In this document: positions 40,501 through 52,500 of the stretch, one piece after another | How positions within the stretch are numbered: position 1 is the stretch's first letter | How the letters are laid out: every line of letters begins with the position of its first letter | Source of the DNA: Karalla daura | Taxonomy: Eukaryota > Chordata > Actinopteri > Chaetodontiformes > Leiognathidae | Reading direction: 5' to 3' | DNA: 64,000 bases | Assembly (NCBI GenBank): GCA_029224185.1 | Contig: CM055205.1 | Coordinates: 13,525,961-13,589,960 of the forward strand | Made by a program: the position numbers and the translations under genes | The notes under the pieces: generated by a model | The model's database searches: none | Told to the model about the DNA's origin: nothing | What the model saw: only the letters and a program-made list of their open reading frames with translations

Positions 40501-43500
40501 AATTGCACAACTTCATGCCCTGAAATTACTTTTTACAAATAATTTACTGCATTTACTGACTACTTCATCTGTGCCGGTTCACCCAAAAATTGCATTTCAC
40601 TTTAGCATCTATTTGACACTTACTTTTACACCTGGGGAGGGCGTTGCTCCACTGCCCATTTGCCTGGCAGACAGATTTAACAGCTCCCTGCAGAACATAT
40701 CCGGTATTGCAGACGAAGCGCACCACGTCATTAAGGTTGAACTGTGTTCCTTGGGTCAGACCGAAGGTTGGGTTGCCAGGATGACCGCATGTAATAGCTG
40801 AGGAGGGAAAACAAGTCATGGTTGCATAAATGCAGAGGTGTAATAAAAGCTGAAAGCTTAATAAAAAAAAATAAAAAAAACTGAATAAGGTTATGCCACT
40901 ACAGTATCAAAGCTATGCTGACTGTAGAAGCTGACTAATGATCCAAACTACCACGCCACAGGCGCATAAGAATACAGTATATTATTTTAGAATAATTACC
41001 CCAGCTTTGAAAATGCCAAGGTGAAAATGAGTCATGAGGCAAATGCGTTTTTTTTGTGTCTGTTTTGTTTTAGTTTTTTATAGCAGATTCAGTGCAGGAG
41101 GCTTACTGTAAAAATTCTCAATATCACAAATACACTGGTGATCAGTACAAGAGGGCTGAGCTCTAATCACACTCAATTGGCGGCTGCTATCAGCTCTAAA
41201 CTGGTCCGATAGGAGCACCCCAAAGTAATTTATGTCTGCCCTTATTACAAATCACTGATCAGCAAACACTATTAATCTGAGAAAAGGGCAACGTTGTTGT
41301 TCTTAAAAATTCCAGTGTTCCACTTAGAAACTATCTGAAGCTCCGTACAGTTTAGAAAATGTAATTAAGCGTGGTCGCATGTTCACAGTGCAGGTCTTAA
41401 CTTTAAAACAATTGCCATCAGATTCTGGTTTAAACAGTCTATGCCCTGAGGTGATTACATTCATCATACTGTATTGGGTGGATGGATGCTACACAGGTCA
41501 GCGTCAACATCAGAACTGTTGCTGATTCAGGCACAATTTCACATTTGAAAGTGGCTTGAGTTAGATTTGGGAAAAAGAAAAAAAAATCACATATGAACCT
41601 AAAAAAAGGCAGGTTTGGGTGGCCTTTGCCTACAGTGTGAATGCAGCCAGAAAATTAAACCAACCAAAGCTCTGATTGTACAGTAACTACTGCTTTTAGG
41701 GGACACTTACGGACACAGACAGGAGTGCGTCCTGACCAGCGGTGATCCTGCTCACAGATTCGTACTGACACACCAATGAGTCGAAATCCCGGGTTGCACT
41801 GGTACACAACACTGCCTCGATAATTGTAATTCTCCCCGATGATCTGTCCATTCACTATGGGCTCTGGAGTACCGCAATGGCCCGCTTTGGATGAAGGAAC
41901 AAAGGAGAGAGAAGGCACGGCTGTCAGTGGCTGTTCATTGACCTTTTGGGGCAAGTAACTGGGGCTTATGAAATTGTGTTCATTTTCGAGAGAGTTTCTC
42001 ACCTAGACATTGAACTTGTGATCCACTCCATAGACCGTTGGACATGCACTCTCGTACGCGAGAGCCCACTAAGGTGTAACCCGTGTTGCAGGAGAAAATT
42101 GCAGTGGCTCCGTAAACAGTCAGTGTTCCGATCTTATTGCCATTTGGTGGAGTCCCAAGGTCTCCACAGGAGATGACTGAAATGAGAAAACAATATACAT
42201 TACAAAAAAACCCCCATCCGGTCAATGTATCATCATCAGTTTTCATTTGCTTGGTTTTCTAAAATAATTTTGTTTGGACTTAATTTCTTTTGCTATTATT
42301 ATCTTGGCAGATTAGAATATCTGTTCCTTATTGTTTATAGCCTTTTATTAATGCCACAGTGGAATGAGTTACATTGGAATGGATACAAGTATTCTACGCG
42401 CTTGACAAATTGCTGTTTTTCTGTTGAAAAGTTTTACATTTATCTTTAGTTGGAATGAGAAAGTTAAATTCATCAACTTCAGGAAAATAAAACCACAAGG
42501 CGAGAAGTGTATTTCCACCTACTCTCACAAACAGGAAGTGGATCTGGGTAGTTCCAGGTGCTGTTGGCCTGGCAGCGAATGACCCTTTGACCCCTGTAGT
42601 AGTACCCGGGGTCACAGATGAGCATCATGATGGCATCGTACTGGTTCTGAGTCCCATAGATCAGCCTCCATCTCCCGTGTTCCACGGCGGAGTGGCCAAT
42701 GTCAGGACAGGTCACGGCTGGAAGATTAGAAGCACACAAAGGTCACTTACTCACACTACTGGAGACACTGAGCAGTGATATGCTGTCAGGTTATCTCACT
42801 GTTTCTACTACTACCGCTATTACTATTCCAATGGTTGTGAGGAACCTCTAATTATGGTTGCCATGGTGATGGCAGCAGAGTGTTCAGTGGCTCTGCGATC
42901 ATGATCATAGAATGCTGATTTTTCAAAATCAATACAACATATCAAAAAGTGAAATACTATGTCAAAAGATGGGAGTCATCTCTCAAATGTTACATTTTTA
43001 CATTAGAGACACATTTGAGAATGTGTTTGAGAAACATTTGTCTTCAGGTGTAGAAGTTTGAAAAAGTTAACACAGTTAAGTACTTACGAATACATATTGG
43101 TGGGGCCTCGATGGGGGTCCACCTCCCAGACTCCTGACAGATTACTGAAGTGGTGACGGGCCCTGCGAGCCGAAATCCTGGATTGCACTGGTATGTGGCC
43201 CTGGCCCCGAGAGAGAAGTCTTGACCCACAATGCTGCCATTGACTGGAGGCACAGGCATCCCACAGGACATGACTAGACGAGGAGGGAGGGAGGTGGCAG
43301 CAGGAGAAAAATGTGACTGTTTAGAGCTGAGGCACTGGTAGCAAAGTATATTTTAATAACCATTGTAGTGTGCGGTGTGCCCAGCTCATGTTGTGAGTTG
43401 GGCACACTGTACAGCTGGGCTTCCTGTACAAACACTCTAGTGGAGCCAGCGTTGATGTGCAGTAAACATTAGCTTGGGCTGCCATCTGCACAATAGCAAA

Positions 43501-46500
43501 CAATCAAGTCTAGAGGGAGCACTGGCAATTCATGTGGAGATTACACCTGGTGCAGACTTGACCAGACACTGAATGGCTGCCCCGCTGCTATCAGTTTTTG
43601 TTCACCCAGTTAATAGATTTTGTTGGATAGGAGACCCAGCAAGTTGAGCTCTTAGATTTCACACTCTTGAAATAGAGTATGAAAGAAAATCTGACAGTTT
43701 TGCAGATAGGAAATCAGTTTGCAACATCTTGTATTTTTTTTGACAAAAGCACATTTAAATAAAAGTAGGTAAATAGCAACTCAAGCGGTTCATTCATATG
43801 ATTCACTTTTAGTTATTTTTAAGAAAGCAACCCTTTCAAACTCTGGCAGTGTGTCAGCCTCAGTTAAAGGCAGATCTGAAGGCAGCTTCTCTTGTTGATT
43901 TCATCACTGAATGAAAATAAGCATGACAGCCAGGTAACTGTGAATGTAACCCCTAAGTTTGGCACATGAAACAATTCAGTGCAGGTACAGCCAAATAATA
44001 ATCTGATGATACATTATCTTCAAAGTCATTTGGAGCCATGGTGAAGTGAACTTCCTCGCAGTGCGCCCAAGGCTGAGGGGTTGTTGGCTATGGCACTCTG
44101 TCAGGTGGAATCACACTTTGATCCAAGGGAAATGGATTCAGTGGTACTTTTTTTCCCACAATAAACCTGAATGAGAATGACTGAACTTACAAAACACATT
44201 TGCTTGGAAAATGACTTCTTTGACTCAGCACGCTAGCGAACCCACGAGTGCTCAAATCTCATTTTCTTTGCACAGTTTCAAGGTTCATTTCATCACTTTA
44301 GAGGAGTGGGACTATGAGATCAGTCACAATGTTGCAAAATGCATCGAACATGATGAAACTTAACTTAATTGGAGTACATCTTGGAATGTGTTGATTTGCA
44401 TTAGTAATGAGAAATTTGTCTGCCCCAGATAATTTTAGATGAAATAAAAGAAAATACTGTAAGACAATTGAGTCTATGTGGGCATAGTGGCTCATTATAT
44501 GATGCTCTCGCCTCATACTGTATAAAAGAGGTCCGGTTAGACTGAAACTCTTTCTGCATGAAACCCAGTGGATTACACAGAGTCCAGGGTACCAAAATGT
44601 GGATTTCTCAGACAGTTCTTCAGCTTCACCTAGGTGTGAGTGAGAGAGTGAATGATGCGTGTGCCCTGCGATAAAGTGGTGACCTGTCCAGGGTGTATTT
44701 CCTGCCTTTGTCCTAAGTGCACTGGAGAAAAGCTCCAGCAAACCCCTGCGAAACTGCTAAGGCACAAAGCGGGTAAGATAATGGATGGGTAACAAGTGCA
44801 ATTTCCAACCTTCCTCACCTTGGCAGAGTGGCACCGGTGCGTTCCACTGGTAGATCCCCTGTGCAGTCCGAGTGCAAGTGGCACTGCTCTGGCCAATAAG
44901 CCGGAAGCCCTGGTCACAGCTGAAACGCAGGGTGCTGCCCAGCTTCGTGCCTGTCAGACTGTGCACCGTGCCATTCACAGGGTTGTTTGGAGGGCTGCAG
45001 TAAGCCGCTATGGGGGAAAAAAAGCGATAGGTAAAGATATAAATATGTGTGCTGCTAAAATTGAGTGCAACAAGCATAAAAACCCAATAATGATGCAAGT
45101 TGTTGTTGAGGAGGTGAAGGATTAATGTGCCGTCAATAACACAGAGCCCCAGATCTCTTTTGCATCTGTCTTTTACGCCTGGCGTGGTAAAGGAGGATAT
45201 GCATTAATACAAGCGCGACAATGCAATCGCTTTAAACTGCAGACTAGAGACAAGGGAAATTGATTAAGGGAAACTGATGTTCTACAAAGCGAAACAAGAG
45301 TTTGTCAGCAGCAGCAGAGGAGGATCATAAAAGTGACTGATACATAATATCAGGAACAAAGTATCTGTTTTTGTTTGTTGGCTAAATTGGTGGCTGCAAT
45401 AATCATTGATCATGCCAAACGGTGCCTGCAACAGGTCCATGATTTCTGAAAGACAAGACTTCGCAAGCAAATCTCAGGACAAATCTACTGCACATACACA
45501 TGGTGAAAGCACTGATGAAAATATTGTGACACTAGGGAACGTGGCTATTTATACATAAAACGGTCCTCATTGTGGAGAGATTAGAATGGAAGTGGACCAC
45601 GGACGCAAAATTGCGTATTCTCCATTACACTTAATCACTGTGACCACTTTACAGTCCTATAAAAATGCAAATTCACACTCAAACCACTCATATGTGGTAA
45701 CAGCCTCTCTTTCAAGTCGGCGGGAATCTTTAGCACTGCGCCATCAGATAAAAGTCCCTCACTGTATAAAAACTTAAAGCCATGTCAGTGCTGTAATGTC
45801 TGTTTGCCGTTTATGAGATGTTGCTGTCTCACACAAATTGTTCCGGCAAGACGATGTTGCGCAGGACTTTTTTGAGCAGGCTGACGGACCGTTTTGCAGT
45901 GAGATGGAGATAAAGCAGAATTTATCTGGGATCTGATGCCAGGGTACAGTACAGGGGAGGAAGATGCTAGATTTCTTACTAGATGACAAACAGGAGGTGT
46001 GTTCCAGGCTTTGGTGGTGGAAGCAGAGAGTTTCATCCTCTCCACTATGTTCCCTGGCACGACTGTCTCCTGTCAGTCACGGTGACTGGCGGTTCCCGAG
46101 TTCAATTCTTCACTTCTATCTGTGTCTAACTCATTTGCTACTCTCTCTGTGTTCCTTGCTCCCTCCCCTCCTCTCTGCCTGTTAAAGCCTAACTCTTGTC
46201 TCACCGCAATCAGTCCTGCAGCTCAGAGGAATCAGATCTGCATTGACAGGTGACTGTATTGAAATAGATAATACATAAAAGGAGAAGGAGGAGGGATATG
46301 CAGACAAAGGGAGGGATGTACAGTAACACCAGAAGGAGACAAATCCAAATGAGGTGAGCGAAATGGATAGAGAGAAAAAAAGAATGGAAAGCTGAGACAG
46401 GGAGTTGCTGGAGGAGGTGTTGGGAAGTTCCTGACGGAGGATGGAACCCCGCTGAGACAAGAGATGAATCGATGAGAAACACAGCTGAATGCATGGATCT

Positions 46501-49500
46501 GTCCGCACCATCTGTTTCAAACAAAGGTGCTACAGAAGGCAACTCCATATTGACCATGGCAACTTGTGGATTCTCAGCCATCTCTATGTATATCTCTATA
46601 TAAAACAGGGGAAGAAGTTAATGCCAAAAGAGGGTGAAAGAAAGGAGGGAGGAATGACGAGACATCGGGTCGGAGAGATGGAGAGCTCCACTGAGACGAG
46701 GAGAGAGACGATTAGTCAATCTGGCTGAGTGCTGTTGATACAGAACGGAGGGAGCCTTTTAAATATTTACACAGTCATAATTCACGGCGAGTTATGCAGG
46801 TGTCGTATACCAACAGATCCTTCATGGGAGCAGGACAAAACAGAAGAATAATAAGTGATACGAGAAAAGCCGCTCGCTAATTCCCCGGGCCTGTGCTTGC
46901 ACAGCAAGGAGCGCTGCAGATGCCTGCCGCCCCCATTGGGTTGTCATGGAGATGGGTCATATTTCTGGCTATTTCAGTTGCTGTTGGCAGCCCAAATCTT
47001 GCTCACGTTGACATAGTAAACCAAAGGCACCTCTGATGTGATCGAACCATACGACAGTGTCCAGATGTAACAAAGCCAAACATCAATTTCCTTCTAGTAA
47101 ATCAATTCTACATGGACCCCGGAAACTGCACTGTATTCAAAATGAAAAAAAAAAGGATATTATTTCAGACGAATGTTTGTGTGTGTGTGTGTGTGTTTGT
47201 GTGTGTGTGTGAGTGAGTGTGCCTCTTCTCAGCTCACCTGAGTAGCGTATACGAAAGCCTTTGTGGCTGGTGGTGTGATCAAAGGACCAGTGCAGGTAGA
47301 CTTTGTTACTGGAGCTAGTGATGCTCAATGGGCTGGAATAGTTCCCACTGAGGGTAATCAGGAGAGTGCTCTGTCTTGAGGGGCCTGAGAAGGAGTGAGA
47401 GAGAGATAAAGAGAGAGAGAAATGACAATTAGTAGAATCAATCAGTGAGTATTTTGTCTTATGAATATAACCAATAGTGTTATGCAAAGGGTCTACACAC
47501 TTTAGTTTGAGATGCAAATTAATGCAAACTGAATATCATTTATGGAAGAAAAAAGACCCCATTTGGTACAGATTATATTAAGTGTGAGTATTTCAATAGA
47601 CATCTTCTTCAGCAAATTGTGGTGTTCGTTCACTTGTGGTATACCCAAAATTTGCTCCACTCCTATCCGTGAAATAAATTAAATAAATAAATAAAATGAA
47701 ATCTCCCCATAATTGGCTTGGCAGCCTTAAGGTTCGCAAATGTCTGTTCCACCACTCGGCAGCAGACAAAAAGCACTAATCAGGAACACTAGTGTGTATC
47801 AGCGCCATTTTCTCCGAGCGGCCTGGCAAAGTTGCTCATTGTGCCTCTAATCACATGCAAATGTACAAGGCAGATGTAAATGTTCTGTCACCATGAAAGG
47901 GAGCTCTGTGTGATTTTCTGCTAGTTGATGCAGAGAGCTTTGTTAAGCTTGGTAAAGTCAGCTGTCTGGCTCATTTTAGCTGATATTGTGGATATTTATA
48001 GTCTTTGGCCAGCGGAATGAGTGGCAATGTGTGTGTCTATATTTACATTAGATAATATTATGATTGAGAATGTAGCCATTGGTTTACATAAGTTCAAAGT
48101 GAGACTCACCATCGAAGATCTCAAGCTCATCAAATTGTCGACTGGTCTGGAAGTGTTCAATAGTGAAGGTGATGTTGTAGGGGGGCTCTACTTTGACCAC
48201 CCAGGAACATGACTCAAAATGGGGGAAACCACTGCCTGGAGACTGGCTCATGATGACGCCAGTAGAAGCTGTCAGGACCTCATTCATGGGACAAGTCACT
48301 GTTGAGAGAAATAACAGGCAGAAATGTGAACAAATTAAAACATTAAAAAACTTCAGATCATACGGATTGTTGGAATCATGTTTTGTTAATGTGTGCTTTT
48401 CTTATATTGTTGGTTGTATGGTTGGGGGGAGCTTTGCTCTTGGGCCATCATAAAATTAGTACTACTCTAGAACCAATTTTATTTTTATTTTTCAAACCAG
48501 TTCTTTGGTGGTGGAAATAGAAAGAGGTTTCAAAACAACACAGGAACACATGTCAGTGGAAACAGAGCAACAGTCTCATATTACTTCTGATAGTTCATTC
48601 TTTTTGGATAATTTAATTTACCTTGAAGCACAAATTGGATTGGTTATATCTGTATTGCTGTTGGAGAGCAGCTAAATGTGACAAAAAGCATCACTGAGCT
48701 AACTGTCATTCTGGTCTGAGTGCTGTCACAGGAAACAAAGCTGTCCATGCTGCTTAAGGCAGTCCAGAAACCAGCTTATGCATTATATAATATTACTGAT
48801 TCCCACAAGCGAATTTCCTTCTCTTTGCACAATGTCAGTGTCTGACACGTATGGAGCTAACTTGGCAGCTGATGCACACATCTGCCTGGAAGCCGTGTGG
48901 CTGTGGCACCTCTGGGCGGACCCAATCCATGTCACATCCAACTCTGCCATTAGTATTCTTGTGAGACCTATCCACGGCATCCTTTGATGTTTTCTAGCAA
49001 GTTAGTCTGTGTTATCAGACTACAGAAAACTCCTCTTCTCTTGCATCTTTGTTGCAAAGCTGGAAATGCAACCTGGTAATCTGCCAAGCATCAATGGACA
49101 GAGGAACCCCTACCCAAAAAAAAAAAAAAAACAGACATGAAAAGACGCCAGGGCTGCAAGTGACAAAGCTGACAAAGTTAGTTCAAACCTTTCAGCTGTT
49201 TTGTTGCAAGGTACATTGACATTTCTTCATTCTTGTTTTGCTTACAATTGTCCTTGCAAAAGTCCATCATTACTGTATGAAATACAGTAAATGTAACCCA
49301 TTACGAAATAAACATTTTTGGTGTGGCAATTCTTTTGCTGTGAACCATAACAAATCTTAAGGGCCTACTTCTTTGTGCATAAAAGTTTTGACGCAGAAGC
49401 CATGTTGGGGCTCAGCCTAACAACTTAAGAGCTTTACAGTTAACTCGACCACTTCAGTCTTGCTTTTCTGCGTAGACATATATTCACCAAAAAACACAAG

Positions 49501-52500
49501 CCAGAGGCTTTTATTACAAATATAGTCAATAAGGAAAAGAAAAGAAAAAACATCTTGCCGTAAAATGTGACTAAAAAAACAAAAACACGAACAAAACACA
49601 AATGAGCAGACAGGTACTAGCCAGTGCATTAATTTTGAGTCTGAGTGTGTTCATCAGAATTTTGCCTGAGGTGTACAGTAAGTGCCCCAGTTGTGTGCTG
49701 TGATTTGAATACCCAACCCTGTACTGCCTCGGGGCCAGGTCCTTCATTACAGTGGTAAAATATTGAATGCTCAGAATCATATTCAGGCAGTGCCCTCTTT
49801 GTAGGACAAGGTGTACATCTGTGTGTGCATGTGTAGGCATAGGCTTGAGTTTCTGTGTATATGTGTGTGTGTTTGTGTCAGTGCGAGGAGATGATTAATT
49901 CTTCAGGAGAAGAAATGTGGCAGACATTTGCAAATAACTCTTAACACTGGAATGTGCCTTGCTCAGCAGGTCAGCCATAAGTCGTCAACATCAGGGTTGT
50001 TCCTGTTTAATTTGTAGACCTTTTCACCGCTCAGTATAAATAGTTTTGGTTGCAAGCAATAACCTAATGATGCACCTTTTAGGATAAAACAAACCTAAAC
50101 ACCTGCAAATGGTACTTCCAAGAGGTGAGCTGACTGTCACAAGTGTTGCTTGTGAGGCTTTCTACATCTCCATAGTTTAAAAGCATGGAGGAGAGACAGA
50201 TGAGAAACTGCAATAACTAAAATGTTACTCTGGACAATATTCTGCTGTCATATCTGCTGAATTTGAGCAATGGGATAATGTACTGTAGCTATTTCACCAG
50301 CTCAAAAACAGGGAACACATTCTGAAAATGGAAATGGGGTTAAATCACCACTTGAGAGCAAAGTCTGAGAATTTCCGCAACACACAAAAAAGTACCACTG
50401 TGTTGCAAGTGGGAACTGCGAACTCCAGAAAGCTCTTTTTGCCATCTCACTTGGAAAGCTATGTATTCTCCTCCCAGATCCCAAGAAGATATTCACCACA
50501 TCCGTGAAATCATTTACAACCTCAAACACCACAGCAAATGTGAGTCAAAAGGTTTAAATCCGTCACTGATAGTGAAACTGATTGCACCTGGAAATGGCAT
50601 ATAAAATCTAAGAGCGAAGTTCATTAAACAATCAGTTCTCTGAGGAAGGGATGTGTGCTGTCTGTGACCTTTCAGAAAGTGTCTTTAAAACTGCTTTCAG
50701 CCTGTCCGAAGAACTGATAGACAGCCACAGGCGGGGGACTCTTATCTATAGGTTGCTACTTATTAAACTAATCCATTCTGAAATGGAAATCACTCTGTTT
50801 GGCTGTAAACAAAAGGGTATTAGGGGACAAATATGACAGTGGGAGTTTGGAGAAAAAATAATGCAAAACACAACACAAGGTGAGATTGGCACAGATAGAG
50901 CTCAAAATGAAATTTCATTTTAATAAGACAAGGAATGGAATAAATCGGTAACGGGGATGGCAATCAGCAAGACATCCCTCCTGTTTGTGTTTAAATTGTT
51001 CGACAGCTTCCCAATAATAAAAAAAAAACATTAACATGCAGATGCACCCACATCTGTACCCACAAACACATTTGTGCACTCTGGCGTGCATGCATCGACA
51101 ATGTGTTGGGGTGGTGGTGCTGCTGAGATGCCTTTACACTTGTTGGTATTTAATTAGCATAAGCTGGGGAGCAATGACTGAGGAGCTGATTGAAGGGGAT
51201 GGGACAAAACATAAGCGCTGGATCAGGACCTCACCACTCCGGGATGTCATGGATGACAATAAAGATGTGAATAGGGGGCGGCTGTAATCCATTCTGTGGG
51301 ATTGAAATGGGGGAGGAGGGGGTGGGGGGGGGGGGGGTGTGTTGAGACAAAAACGAAGATGGAGGCTGGGAGTTGAGGGAGGCTGAAGGGTCCAAGTGGG
51401 ATGAGGGAGGCGAGCTGAGCTGGCTGGGAAACTAATGTGATGGGTGATTATGCAGGTTTTATCCAGAAATCTGTCTGGGGGATAAACATGGGGAATTTGA
51501 CACATCGGAGCTCATTGTTTTTCATTAATGAATCCAAGCAATACTTTGTACTGACGCTGTTCCTATGTGTGTGTGTGATGTTCAAACTCCCTGTGGTCTC
51601 TGCAGACAGCAGATGTGGTTAAAGGCTGCAGGTTCAATACGGCCCTGTTGATCAAACAACAGGCAAATCGCATACAGTACAAACCAACAGGTTGACCCAG
51701 TGGCAGGGAAAACAAAAAAAAATCCAACCCGTTTGTTTGGGCTTGGTGGGAATACATAGAGGGGCCTGTGTGCCAGTGTGGAGAGAGGGATGGACAGAGA
51801 AAAAGCAGCTTTGGGTGTGACAAAACATCGCACTTTGTTGTTGTGTTTTCAGCAAGCCTCAGAGATGAAGAACAGAAGAAAAAAAGGAACAAGAATGGGG
51901 AATAAAGGGTACATGTGTTACGTAAGGACAGTCAGTGAGTCAGGGGAGGTAAGTGGCTGGCGCGGGAGGGAGGGGTGGAGGGAGGGATTGTAGATGGGGG
52001 AAGGGGGGGTGGATGAGAGAGGATATTGGAGCCGAGGGGCGAGCAGGCACTGCAGAGCCAGGCTTTGGGCTCGGCTGCTGCTCGCTGGAAGACGATCACA
52101 ATGACAACAACCGCTGCTGTGTCACCCCAGAAACATGCATGTGTGCTCATACAATACATATGCAAGGGCGCTACTGAGTGTGCACGTGTGCAAAGGATGG
52201 GGGTGGGGGGGCAGTTCAATGTGCAGAGGGGAGGTAGTTGGGGGGGGCTGTGCTTGTCAGAGCTGGAAGTGGTGATTTGATAGGTGCAGCTGCAGCCGGC
52301 ATGTCCCCTGCATTTCAATGAGCTACGTGCGTCGTCTCTCCGCTGCCCTCCAACTACACCGCTCCCTGTCTGTCTCCCTCGCCTCGCTTTTTAACTCCTG
52401 TCCTGCTCCCGCTTACTTGCCATCCCTCTACTCATTTAGCAGTCTCTCCCTCATCCTTTCCCAGACCCAATTTTGTCTCTCTCCACCAGGATCCCGCTCG

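Larger units (their letters stand above)
43274..44818 (-). other. csmd2: csmd2 intron between Sushi14 and Sushi15
   Basis: 1.5 kb containing a stem-loop (43375-43407) and a full-length V-SINE-like insertion (44480-44790). Confidence 0.85.
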
